Origin: Luscinia megarhynchos
Taxonomy: Eukaryota > Chordata > Aves > Passeriformes > Turdidae
Direction: 5' to 3'
Assembly (NCBI GenBank): GCA_034336665.1
Contig: CM067565.1
Location: 83,144,858-83,208,857 of the forward strand
Length of the DNA stretch: 64,000 bases
In this document: piece after piece, positions 26,466-39,500 of the stretch
How the letters are laid out: the number at the start of each line of letters is the position of its first letter
How positions within the stretch are numbered: position 1 is the first letter of the stretch
Position numbers and translations under genes: made by a program
The notes under the pieces: generated by a model
The model's input: the letters and a program-made list of their open reading frames with translations, nothing else
Database searches by the model: none
What the model was told of the DNA's origin: nothing

Positions 26466-29400
26466 AGTTGATGCATATTTACAATCATACAGAGCTTTTA
26501 CAGCAGTCCAGTGACAGGCAAGCAGAAACCACAGATACTAAATTGCTAAGCAAAATGAGAAAAATTCAATTCTTATGTGTAGAGCACCTATGTGTCTAGT
26601 GTCCTGTCTTTGGTATTTTGTAGCTGCTATATAGATTTATTTTTTGTCTTTAATGGAAAGAAAGAGGATATCATATCAGGGACTAGAAAAGCTTCCGTTT
26701 ATTTTAAAGTAATTAAAATTTCTGGTTATTCCCTCCTCAGACATCAGGACTTCAGAGGCTAGGTCAAGAGGCAGAGGGATGAAGTTGGTTAAATTCAGCA
26801 TAGTTTGTATCCTGATAGTTTGTGAATTTATATTTATAAGAAGAAATAGGAGAAGGAAAGAGGGAACTGAGACTTGTTACAGCTAAGTTAAATCAAAGCA
26901 AGAAATTAATAACAGAAACCAATCTCTTCAAGCAAAACATGGTATTTTGAAGGCTGACTTTCTGAATAAAAATAATACAGAGATACTTCAGGGAAACTGG
27001 ATTTTGGGAAAATAGTCTGTATTCAGGCTTTAAGAATGGAGAGAAAGTTGCCCAGAATGTGGGATAGCCTTCATCATGACCCATTTCTGTTCTCATTCAC
27101 ACTGATGACAAAGGTCTTCAGGGGATCTATATCCCACCAGTCTGAAAACATCCTACCTGAAGGTGTCTTGTCTTTGTTGTTATTGGGGAAGGTTGATCTT
27201 GTTAAAAAAAAAAGTTTTTAATTCTCTGCTATTTTTTGTAGGGGAAAGGGCATATGCTTCTTACCTTTCAGTGTTTGTTTAAAGACTTGTGGCAAAATAG
27301 CCCCAATAGCCCTTTAATTTAACTATGAAATGGCAAATCTGTGTTTGTTCAAGAAATAAAGAAGCTCTGGCATTACTGTTTGAATTCAAAATAATGCTTC
27401 ACCTTATTTTTCTTGTCTTGATCACTTGAGAGGATTTCCTGTGGTGCAGTATAGGACCATAGCCAGAAAAGGTGATCTCCTTCTCAGATCCTTAGATATA
27501 AGTTGAAGTGAAGAACTTAAAAACTCTTTGAATAGCATTAGTCTGCAGAGGAATCTCTGCTTCTTGACAGGCATCAGCAGTGAGGTGGGTGGAAACACCT
27601 TTTTTTTATAATTCATTTTGAGTGGAGAAAGATGTTGCCTTCAGTCCCTTCTTCCGATTCTAGAAGTGAGCAGCACAGTGAGTGAAACTTAGTGAAGCTG
27701 CTGCACTCTGCCAGCTGGCAGCAGATCCAGAAGACTTATGCAATCAGTTAAGTTTCTTCTGAGTCATCTCCTCTACTCTTACATATCCAGCACCTGGTGT
27801 CTCTGTTTTGCAAGTTACTGCAGCCACAAGGACATCTGGAATCATTTGCTGAACTGGACAGGCAGACAAAGTTTGAAGCCAGTAAGATGCAGGCATTCTT
27901 CCCATCTCTACCTGTGCACCCAATCTCTGTGATTGCAAAGACAGGTGGGGTACCCTGTGCATACAAAACTTGGCAGCTACATGTCCTGTTGTGGCAACTG
28001 AACTGGTAAATCCTTGGACACCTGAAACATGAGAAAATGCATGTAGCAGAAACCATCCTTCAGTCACGTGCAATGTGTTGATGACGGTGGATTTGTATTT
28101 TCTAGGTATGACAATTGTAGCACGTTAATAGACAAGGAAAAAAAACTTCCTAAGGATACTGTTGTGGAAAATTCAGGTTAATTTTCATCCAATTTCCCCC
28201 TTAGAATATAGAATTTTCCTGCAATTTGCAGTAGGTTATACCTTTTTGTGATCCAACAGCAGTCATCATTTAATTAGCTCTCTAGACCAAATACTTATGT
28301 TTTTTGTATCATTTGCTCAAGTATGTTGCCTAAGGCTAAGTTACCTTGCCTGGAAAGGATTTTCAAGAGAGGGAACATAAGTAAGAAAGAATGAACAAAA
28401 GCCCCTAGAACTGTTGAATAAGGCAGGGGGAGTAAAATGAAAGGGCACTTCAAAGACACACAAGGATAAATTTGACAGTGCCATTAACCAGGTACTTCAC
28501 AAATAACACCAAACAGGGAATGGATAAGAAGACAATACTGTCCAAACCAATCAGGACAAGTTTTCACAAGGATGAGTTATATCTGCAGGGAGCTGCCAAA
28601 TGGCTTGCTTATTCAAATTGGATTAAATGGTTCAAATTCCCATGACTACCGAATCTCCCTTGAAAAACTGAAGCAGCCACTTGGAATCTTCTCAGGGGCT
28701 GTCCTTGCCCTGAGTCTTTAAATTTGCTTTCAGTCTGTGTCCAGTCAGTCCTTTGGCAGTACAGGGCAAAATAAAAAAAAATGTGGCTGCTGTAAACTGT
28801 GTATATTGAAGGCTTCAGGTTTTTGAGAGGTGTCTGTGTTTGAATGTTTGAGATATCTTCTAATAAAGTCTTTAGCCCTTGCAAAGTAGGAGAATCTGCT
28901 CGTGGTCCACATTATGAGTTTAGGTAGCATTATCCAGACATTTTGGGGTGTAAGAACCACCAGAAAAGCCTTGGCAGCTGTTCTGCATGGTTATATGAAA
29001 AACTACTTTAAAAGCAACTGATTATATTATGAGAGGGCTGCACACAAACAAAATAAAATTCACCTTTTGTTTTGTAATGCTCTTTATCCAGTATTATCTC
29101 TACGCTCCAGAACCAGTTCAGCCAATAATGAATTTTTTTGCTTTCCATTTCCTTTCAGAGTTTTTTGACTGATTGAGGTTTAATATCTCCATATTTCTAC
29201 ATAAAATATGTATATATTTACATATATACCAATTACATATGCAGTTCAAGTCCTTCTTCCATAACTTCCATTCTAAGTAACCTTTAGGCAGAGTAGTGCC
29301 TGCAAGCTATAGCTACCAAACTGGAAGAAATGTTATTTGGCTGCACCTCTCATCTCTTATCAAAGCAGTAGCAATTTAAAGGCTATCTCATTACTGTTTT

Positions 29401-32400
29401 TAAGGTTCAGCAGACATGTAGCAAGAATAAAAATCAGTTTTTTAAAAACAATCTAATTCTCCACCTGATTGCTCTTCGTGCTTGATTTGTGCACACAGCA
29501 TAATAATGTTATTAAGGGTAATCAGTACTGCCATTGTTACTCAGGCAAAGAAAGGCTACTGCACTATTGAGCAGCTCTTCACACAGGAATCATGTGAAAT
29601 AATATAGCCCATAGAAAATTCCTGTGCTATTACAAATACCGATGAGAAGCTCAGGTCAAAATTGCCAGGATCTGTCAGAACACAAAATTATTAATTATAT
29701 GGTGGGATGCATAGAGCCATGGTAACACTTTCATTAGAAACCAGTGCTTTGTGTCAGGATCTAATTTGCCAATAACTGGTACTGTTATACGCCAATACAG
29801 GTATTGATTTAACATGTAAAAGTGAGATTAAATAGCAAAGCAAATCTCTTGGGAATGAAGGACCATGTGAAAAATCTGTAAGTAATGAAATTTACTTGCC
29901 ATATGATGCTTTCTATCTGCTTTGAAAAGACTAAGACACATAGCAGAGGCAATATAGGTAAATGGCACTAACAGAATAGGTTAAAAATGCCCACTTTTCA
30001 TTTTATGAAGTTTTATGAGATTTTTATCCTTCATATTGACCCAATATTACTATAACATTTAATTTCAGAAAGAAACCTAGCAAACTGTAGAAAGAAAAAT
30101 GTTTTCTTCTGAAGATTTCCATTTTCTCTCTATTTTGATCAAACTTTTTTTTAATTTTAATTTTTTATCACTCAGAAAAAATCCAACGGAATTGAAAAAT
30201 CATTCAAAATATTAAAAATGGTTTGGTAAAATTTGGTCATTACCTATATCATATATAAACTGGGGGACAAAGAAAAGGCAAACTAAACAAAAATATGACA
30301 TTATCCCAAATACAGGATTCCCATGTGGTTTTTAGCTTGCAATAAGGGTTTAGTTGTATTATGCAAGCTGTAGCAGTCTAGCAAATCTCACATCTAGATA
30401 ATAATGCCCAGTCTTTTTGATTTGCTGGTATTATCAAAGCAGTGATGACCAAGGGTGGTATTCAACCCTCCTTATTACTGGTGTTTCATATAGCAGAGAC
30501 ATTTAGAACTGTTTTATTTTGTAATTCCAGTCTTTGTTCTAAGGGAAACCTTTCCCCCACATTCTAATTGTGATAAGAGGTTAAAATTCATTCAAAATTT
30601 GAGAGAGAACTTATTGTTATGAGGCTCACTCAGAAAAGTAGTGCAGTCCTGCGTGACTTTGGGCTGAGGAGTATTAGGCAGGTAAGCATCAGAAACTATT
30701 TTCCCCATCACTAGAAGTGTCTGCTTTAAGCAAACCTTTCTGATGGTGAGTTGTGCAGAACTTTTTGCCTCTGCAAGGGTGCTACAGCCAAATGCATCCA
30801 TGCATGCACTCTTGTTCCCTGATCTTCACAAAGAAAAATAACAACCCCTAAAACCACTGCCTTGTTATCCATACTTGTCTTTGCAATGACCCTGCCTCAC
30901 CAACACTGCATGTTCATCAGATCCTAAAGATCTGTCTGGAGAAGCAGCTGCTCTGTCTGAGCACCTGGAGACCTTCCATCCCTCCCTGATCTCCCACCTG
31001 TAGTGGGACCAGTGTGGGGCAAGAAAGGTGCCTTACTGAGATGCTGGATCAAAATGCAGCTGTTTGGCAGCTGCCATGGTGAATCCTACTGAAAATGCTC
31101 CATGGAGTTCACAATGCACAGCAGAGGATGTTAGTTAGCACTGTTAGTCTTACAGAGGTTATCTCTCATAACCAAGGAGTTAAATGTAAACCCTAAAACA
31201 ACAAATTTATGAACAATGCAGTGTCTGATTGTTCATAAATACAATACTTCTCTTTATTATAAATTTCAAGATCGTACAAAAATGCATCTCCATAGTGAGG
31301 GTCCCACAAGCAATTTATGTGAAAGAAGGTTTGGTGGCAGTTATTAGGCTGATGTTATGTTTATTTCCTGAAGATAAATGTGGTTAGACTGTTCATCTGA
31401 ACAATCTAGAAACACTGAATTGTCAGGGTACAACTGACAAACGACTATATGGTATGTGTGCCAGAAATCCTGCCTGATAAGTTTTTATTTATATAGGCTC
31501 CCTGTGTAACCACCCAAGTCAGGAGAAGAGCAGATAATGCACTGGTACTGGCACCTGCAGTGCTAGGAAGAATTAAAAGAAAAACAAATATATTAAAAAT
31601 ACTCAAATCCAAACAAAAAACCAAAAAACCCTTCAACCTAAACAAAGAAACCCCTACTATTCTTAAAAACCTAGTTTCCCTGCATGAATAGAAATCAATA
31701 TGCCCTTTAAACAGGCACAAGCTTAGTGGTACTATTAAAGGAAGGAAAAAAGAGTCCCTGGTTTCTTGTATTTTGCAATTACTGAATAAGACACTTCATC
31801 AGGAAACTGTCTCCACAAGCAGAAGGGCTGCAGACGCTTTTCAGTCTATGCCATGTTTGCTGCTCAGACACAGCTGAGTTGTCAGCTCTCACAGCCTTAG
31901 TTCAGTTGCTGTGTCCACAATAATTTCTCCTCTGAACTCAGCTGGTGGGACTGCCACTGGGGACCCAGCTTGGATGTTTCTGGATTTAGAGGCCAGAGTG
32001 TCAAGAGCTTGCTGCCATGAGGAGGTTTAAATTTCTTCTCAGGAAATAAGCTAGGGCTCCATGTCATCTCTCTCAGGGCTCTTCAGATTATGGGCTTCTC
32101 CCAGACCTGAGGCCTGGATCATCCAGGCTGAGCCTAGATTTCTCACAAGCCTGCAAGTTTGATTCTGTTAAGTCTTGGGAAAGCAGTACCTTATTGTCCA
32201 AGGGATCTTCCTTGTGCAAGCTCACAGCCATCAGTTGTTTTTAATGGTGGCCATTTGGCTCTGCTCTTCCTGGGGAATGATGTGTTGTATACCTGGAGAC
32301 AGGATTACACTAACACAAAGCACCAACCTAAACAAGGTCTCTACAGTACCGTGTGTAGCGTAAATGTGGCACGAAGCTTCTTTTTTCTGCAGTGGTTACA

Positions 32401-32530
32401 ACCTGCATAGAAAGAGAACAAATTATGGAAAAAGCAGGGACAGGTACTGAAAATTATTTGACTTTACACAGAAGTTCTCTCTCTGACAGTAGAAATTTTC
32501 GAGGTCAGAGTCCAGTGGATTAGTTGCAAG

Positions 32531-32912
32531 TCATAGAATCATAGAATAAGCTGAGCTGGAAAAGACCCATTAAGATCATCAAATCCAACTCATGGCCCTC
32601 ACAGGACATCCCCAAGAGTCACACCATGTGCCTGAGAGCATTGCCCAAATGCTTCTGGAACTGTGTCAGGCTGGTGCTGTGACCATTGCCTGGGGAGCCT
32701 GTTCCAGTGCCCAGCCACTCTAAGTGTGAAGAAGATTTTCCTGATACCCCACTTAAACCTACCCTCACTCAGCTTCATGCCATTTCCTCAAGTCCTATCT
32801 CTGGTCACAAGAGTGAAGAGATCAGGTCTGCCCTCTGTTTCTCATAATGATGTTAAAGACCCCAAAGAGGTCTCCCCTCTGTCTCCTCCAAGCTGAATAA
32901 ACCAGTTGTTTC
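32531..32912 (-). mobile_element. CR1 LINE 3' end, 5'-truncated
   Basis: The left edge is TCATAGAATCATAGAATAAG, the complement of the terminal octamer repeats (ATTCTATG) that end avian CR1 elements in place of a poly(A) tail. It continues through the CR1 3' region (GATCATCAAATCCAACTC, then GGGGAGCCTGTTCCAGTGCC, then GAGGTCTCCCCTCTGTCTCC) and fades near CTGAATAAACCAG. Read on the minus strand, the far end corresponds to the ORF2 tail that normally reads 'LFSLE(K)RR..GDL', here corrupted. About 380 bp of a several-kilobase element remain, the usual severe 5' truncation. It cannot move by itself. Confidence 0.95.
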
Positions 32913-34600
32913 CACTGAATTTGTGCATCATTCTTTAGATAGCCACTTCTCCCTTTGGTGTGTTGGAACAAATAGGAACTTTTCCTATAGCAGCCTGAGC
33001 TCAAATTTCAACTGTTTTTGGGGGAAGGCACTGTTTGGACCCATGGTTGTAGTTTCCTTTTTTTTTCTCTCATCAATCATAGTAGCATCATCCTACTTTC
33101 TTCTTCCTGCTCCTCATTGCCAAAACTCGTAATTAACACCTGAGTTTATCAAAGTGGTAATGCTCAGAGAATTCTTCCCATCAGAAAGGGTTCCAAGCTC
33201 TCTCTGCACTGTATTTTGCTTGCTATGGCACAGTTTAGAACACACTTTTAGTATTTCTGTTCAAAATAAAGGAGTTGAAGGAGAGAAGGGGGTGGGTCTC
33301 TGAAACTGCAAAAAAGAACAGGTTGAAATATGAACATAATAGGAAATAGTACTTTTGGAGACAATCACAAGGTCTGAAGTTATATGCCCTGTGGGAACAA
33401 TCTGAACTTACTTGTTCAAGTTCAAACTATCCTATTTGGACAGTAGCTGTCTTTAGTGGAAAGCACACCAGCTGATTATCTGGTATAAATCTGCATAATT
33501 TGCCATTTTACATAATGTATTTAATTTACTTCAGGCTAAAACTTTCAACCTATTCACATTAACACATTTTACAAAAAGCAGGAGGAGGGCATTTGGGCTA
33601 TATGTGCACATCTCTTCCACACCTCTGGGTTCCTGTGCCTCTAGGTAGCAACTCTTAGCAGGCAGAATGTCCTGGGGGTGTGGGGAAGTATTTTACCTCC
33701 AGCCAAACCATCTGCTGCTGCTTTGAAATTTGCAGGTAGAATCCTGCTATGACAGGCAATGTTTTAACTTCTGGGTTGTTTGTGAATGCAGACAGGATTT
33801 TAGCACAAGAACTAGGATATATCCATCTACAGTCCTCCCCAGGCTGGGCAACACATAGAGACTCCCCCTAAGTGCTCTAACTAATGGGACTGGATACGAT
33901 GAAGAGAAGTATGAGTATGAAAGAAGACTCCTTGAAAGCACACTGGCCACCCCTCATAGCATTTATCATAAGGTATAGATACCTTCTGTAGGTTGAGTTT
34001 GTCATGAGGGCTCACAGTAGCAGTGAAAGCAATGAAAAGTGTTTTCTGGGTACAGCGTGAGACTAATAGCTCTTGTCCAGCTCTGATTTCTGAACAGATT
34101 CTAGTGGTAAACTACTGGGAAATATCTCCATTTTAAGATTATTTATGTTTGGATCACTTTTATGGAAGCAGTGCCTTTGATACATCTTTACTGTTTTCTT
34201 TTCGGTGATAATTTTGTTTATCCTGTTCTAATTATCTCATGTATCCAACATGTTTTAGATTTTAGTTTCAAATTTAATCTCTACACATATTAATGTATGA
34301 TTACTCGGTCTTATGAAAGTAGGAGTGAGAAAAAATGCTGTCTCGATTAACAGCAGTCATTATATCTATTAACAAAGATAGATAATATCTTATAGTGGAG
34401 GAAGAAGATCAAAAAATCAGTTCACAAGAGCAGAGATAAAAAAAATGTGTTTGCCTACCCACATAACTTCTTTGCCTCTTTAAGTAGGAGTGAACCAATA
34501 CTTTTCCAGTAGAGTTTTTTTTTGGAGGAGGGAGAAGGAAAAATGGGAAAAAAAGTCAGGAAAAAAACATGGAAATAAATATACTTATGTGTGGGCTTAT

Positions 34601-34643
34601 GCATACATGCATACATATAAATATATATAAATATGTATGTATC
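34601..34643. repeat. Alternating AT-rich purine/pyrimidine tract
   Basis: GCATACATGCATACATA is followed by ATATATATAAATATGTATGT. The alternation makes it a microsatellite-like, easily unwound tract. It has no coding content. Confidence 0.75.
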
Positions 34644-36539
34644 TGCACACAAACATCTACATGTAGTCAAAGAGACTCCTTTGTGATTAAAGATTTGCCT
34701 GAGCATAAGGAATTCCAAAGCTCAGGATTGTTTTTCTGCTTGATGCTAGTCTGTGGATCTCTTCAAGAAGCTGACATGACTCTATTTTTCAAGAAATTCA
34801 GTATTGGATCTGGAGGTATAGGAAGGAGAAACCAGAACCAAACCATTTTTTCCTAAAGTTTACATTTTGATTAACTACTTCTGTGAGGAACAAACATTAC
34901 TGGAAAAAATATTCAAATTTACTGTAATTCCAACAGCTTTATTCAATACTTATTCTTTCACAATATAAGGCAATTGAGATTTTTATTTGAAATACCTTTC
35001 ACAAACATTTTTGTTTTTCACTGATTTCTCATGATCCTCAGTGTTTTTCATAGGTGACACATTAGATTCAGAACATCTGTAGATTCTGATACAGCTGTGA
35101 TGCTGACAATATGTGGAGTTGAACAGTGAGGTATGTTCATATTTTATGTTGCTGAGAATATGCTAGACTTTATAATCCACATTAATTTGGTAGCCATTCC
35201 AAAATACAGAAGCCGAGCAAAATGTCTAGATCCTCATTCTAAATCAGTAACTAAAGTCGTGGTATTAGGACTGTCATCAACAAATCCATGTTTAATTTAC
35301 AGGACCATATAGGATAGAAGCCAAGCTCCAGTGTGAAGGAAATTGCATAAATTGTGGTGAAGATATTGACAGTTGCCATGATGGAAGTGTTATGTAGCCT
35401 AATTTTTCAGGTTCAGAAAAATTAACTTGACAGCTAAATTACATTTGCCTTCAACAATAGCCAGGTGGAACAGAAAACTGCAGGAAGAAGGAAAGACTTG
35501 AAAACAGTCTACAGCAAAGGGAGGACCAATAGTGTAATATACCAGATAAGAAAAGGTTAATACTGAAATTGTAAGACTGTACCATGATAAATATCTTCTG
35601 TAAAGCATGTGTTTTCTTCCCTCTAGAATCATGGGCTGGTTTTCATTTTGGTGCTTTTATTTTTATTTTTTTGTGTGGATTGTTGGCCCATCAGGGATAT
35701 AAGAAGGGGCTCAGGAGATACTGGCTGAGTTCCTGGTCTTGAACTTTCACCTTGAACTTTAGAGTGTGATTTTTGTATCTACAATTCCGGAATGGAGTAA
35801 AAATTAAATTTCTCCACTTCATCATGACATTGAGGTTAAAATACATTTAATAGCTTTGGGATGCTCAAATATTTAGGTGGTAATAACCATAACAGTGGCT
35901 ATCACAGACAACTACACAAATATCAGCTACCTCAGTTCACTCCCCTATGATATTTCATTCAGCTGGTTGAGATTTGGAATTTTATTACATCATGATGCAA
36001 TAAAGCAAAAAAGAATCGCTTGCCCTCTTTTCCTCATGGATGTTCCTGCCCAATAAATTCATCTACCATTCATGAGTCTTATCAGTTTTGAAAACTTCTA
36101 AAACAGAAATATTGTTTCAATCAGTACAAAATAAAGCAGACCTCCATTATTTTTACTGTATCGTCTTGGAGACGTAAGGGCAATTTGCTTTCTTATATTC
36201 TTTTCTCACAACCCCCTGATTTGGGATCAAGATTAGCCATATATAACCTGGCTTGTACTGTCAAAATATCTCTGGTCTAGGATTAAATCCAACAAAGTCA
36301 CATAATAAGAGGGGGGGAAAAAGGCCCCAAACCCTTAAATAATTTAAACTCATTACTCTACTAATCCTTCCATTCTCCTAGGTTCCCTGGAGGTATATTA
36401 GGAGGTAATTGAAAACACTTTAATATGCTGAAAAGACATTTGTGACTAATGTAGGCAGCCCCTGGTAACTCTCTACTTCTTTGGTTGTTTAGTAAAAAGG
36501 AAGATCATCTCAGTAAAATGCAAAACCCCCCAGCATATT

Positions 36540-36560
36540 AAAACAAAACAAAACAAAAAC
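36540..36560. repeat. (AAAAC)4 microsatellite
   Basis: Four AAAAC units in a row follow CAGCATATT. It is a simple repeat only. Confidence 0.85.
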
Positions 36561-39500
36561 ACCTGGAGATAATAATGTGCATTTACTGTCAATAAGCACT
36601 AAAACCACTTCACGGTGTCTTTGTTGTAATGAGAATTTGCTGAGCATTAAGAGCATAAGTAGGGTGGAGGAGTGAAGTACCTGATGCTTAATGCAGGGCA
36701 CTGACACAGGGATGCCCCAGGGATCCACTCTCCAGGTCTGTTGCCCTGTGCACAACCCTGTATGACACCTCGAGTCTGTCTGATCTACCTTGTGGAAAGT
36801 GCTGTCACAATGTCTTTAACTCATGGAGCTTTAATTAATTATTGCTTATAAATGACTCAGAGAACCTTGGATAAAGTTGCCATAGAATTTAAAAGTGTTG
36901 TTATTGCTTCAAAATTCTACAGTAGCAAAGATGTTTAAATATCAGTTCTGATAGGTAATGCATGGGCACAGGATTGCACTGTGCCTGTAAAGTACTTTGT
37001 ATTAAGGACAGTATAAAGTTTCACTTCCCTGAGGAGTATCTAGGGAGGAATTATTTTAGTTTTTACTTCTAGTTAATAATGTATTTGACACTTGGCAGGC
37101 TGTGTTTTGAGATGGGTGTTCTTTAGAGAATCATTGGACACTGTAGTGTGTGATTTTCTGTTTGTAGTCAATTTATGATTCAAAGAGACAGCTTCATCCT
37201 ACCTATAAATTTATTCCCATGGTTGTGCTGCCTCTGCCAGTTCAGTAATGAAGTCTTTTCCAAGACAGTTGAGCTCTTTCTTGTTTTGAAAGCAGTACTT
37301 GGGTATATTAAAGCTTTCATTTTTTAATTTTTTTTTGTAAAATTCTCAGCCAAGGTGCAGGACAGAACAAGGAGTCAGTATTGGGTTAGAGAGGCATTGG
37401 CTTCTAGATGAAATAATTTTAAACCTTGCCTTGGAGACTAGCACTCAAAAAATTATCCTTATGGGAAGATCTGGCAGTGGCTTCCTCAAAAGGAGTGTGG
37501 CTTGTCCTGGGACATTTGTGCACCCAGGTTCCACGGGCTCTCTTTGCAAACTTGCAAGGGCTATGAGATTTTTGTGGCACAGGTCTCACTTCTCATCTGA
37601 AAGCAGCTGGTTAGTACAGCAGGCCAGCAAAGAGCAGGGAGTCATTTCTCTCCTTACACATCCTTAAATCATCCCCACTAACTCACTCTGATGGCTTTGA
37701 AACTCTGCCACTTAGTGTTGCATAAGGTAAAGCAGCTGAGTTATATGCAGTGACAGGCTTAGAAATTTATTTATGTAGGGTCTCTCTTGTGTCACTTGTT
37801 ATTTACAGATATTAATACATCATATTACTACATATTCAAGCAGGATTATTGTGAGCATTCACAAAGACTCAACATCTCTCTGAAATGAACTGATGCTCCC
37901 AAATCGTGCCTTGGATTTTGGGAGAAATCTGAATTCCTATTATGTGGATATATAGGGAGAAGTCAAGTTCCATTGTTCAAATACTTTTAGAGACAGGAGT
38001 GGCTACCAATTTACTGCCCCTGTATTTCCTTGTAGAAACCTAGAAAAATGGAGCAATCAGCCCACTCTGGCCACCATTGTTTTCCTGTGCCATGCCCACT
38101 GATGCTCACTCATTGATTAACTCTCACTCATCATTGATTCTTTACTTCTCCTTTACCCACATTGTTCTTTGTAGGAAAGGAAGGAAAAGACAAATGTGAT
38201 AGACTTGGTTCTGCCCTGGCCCTAGCAGTGCTGCTCCTTACTGCAAGAAGAGAACCAGTACCCACCCTTTTCAGCTAGGTAAAAACAAATGTCTATGGGG
38301 TGGAGATAAACAAGTTTTACATGTAGCTTGCCAGTGAGCAGAAAATAGGACCCCAATAGGTGATTTCCACTGACTTTCCTTAATTATTAATTTTCTTTAT
38401 GTTCATAGTCGTGAGACTGTTTTCCTGAAACCCTTTGGTGTGTTTAGAGCCCCATTCATGTACCTTTCCATCGTAAGGAAAAGTGCACAGCACAGCATAG
38501 GTTCCCAGCACGCCACAGCTGCAGCCAGCTGTGTAACATCTCTGGGGCAATCACAGCAATCTCTTTGGAAAAGTATTTAAATGTTATTTATTTTGAAATG
38601 TTATTTAATAGCTGTTAGGAAAGTAAGATCTAAGTCTTTGCAATTCATTTCTTCTCTGTAAGTTCCCTGTCTCCTTATAAAATTACCCCACTATGACAAT
38701 TAAGGAGCTCTCATTTTGTAAGTGTAGACTCTCACAAAATATAATGGTTTTATTCCTGTTTTGATTTCAGCAGTATTAACAAGTTTTATGCCACTTGAGG
38801 ACCTACCTTCCACGCTGTAGTGCTGATGAAGTCTTAACATATTTCTCTACTGCAATTTCAACAACTGTAAAGAAGAAAAAGTAGTAATAATAATAGTAAT
38901 GATATTGACTTGTGCACCTTAGAGGGATTTTGAACGGATTAGTAGTGTTTATAACATGCTCTGAAATTGATGCTCTAAGGGCTATTAGGAAGCTGCCTTC
39001 CTGACAGCTTGACGTATTTTCAGACAGTACCAGAGCAGCTGTATTAAGCCATCGAGCAAGCATATAAAATATCTAAATAATAAAATTTAACAAAGAACCC
39101 CATCAAAATCCCCTCTCCTCTTTGTGATGCTCTGAGATCTATTTTATATGTATCATACATCATTCATTGGTTCGGGACTTCCAGCTGGAATGCACTGGTG
39201 AAGAGCTGAGATATTGGCCTCCCTGCTGTATCAGTGCTGAGCACTGTTGCTATGCACAGGCAGTGCTGAGACCCTGGCAGGTATTGCTCTGCAGAAAATG
39301 CTCAGCCTAATCCAGCTCTTTCATGTCTCTGTGTACACCTATGGTAGCATTATGAAAATGAAGAAAGATAGTGTGCTGTGCATCAGTGCGACTGAGATAT
39401 GACCCAGATTCATAAATAAGCTTTGTAGAGATTTGACAATAATTTAACTGTCCACTTCCATGGCTAGTGAGGAATTGCCTCGGGGAGAATGGCAGGGAGG

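Larger units (their letters stand above)
14427..32530. other. Non-coding stretch with possible regulatory islands
   Basis: No exon or intact element is recognised. The longest frame (172 codons, minus strand, 17,826-18,344) has no domain-like pattern and is treated as chance. The stretch holds homopolymer runs, two SINE relics (24,553-24,640 and 26,405-26,465) and two motif-dense islands that could be conserved regulatory DNA: 15,840-15,995 with paired T-box-like sites, and 19,240-19,480 with homeodomain cores and three E-boxes. A slightly GC-richer patch at about 30,880-31,080 was examined and shows no convincing splice-flanked frame. Confidence 0.65.
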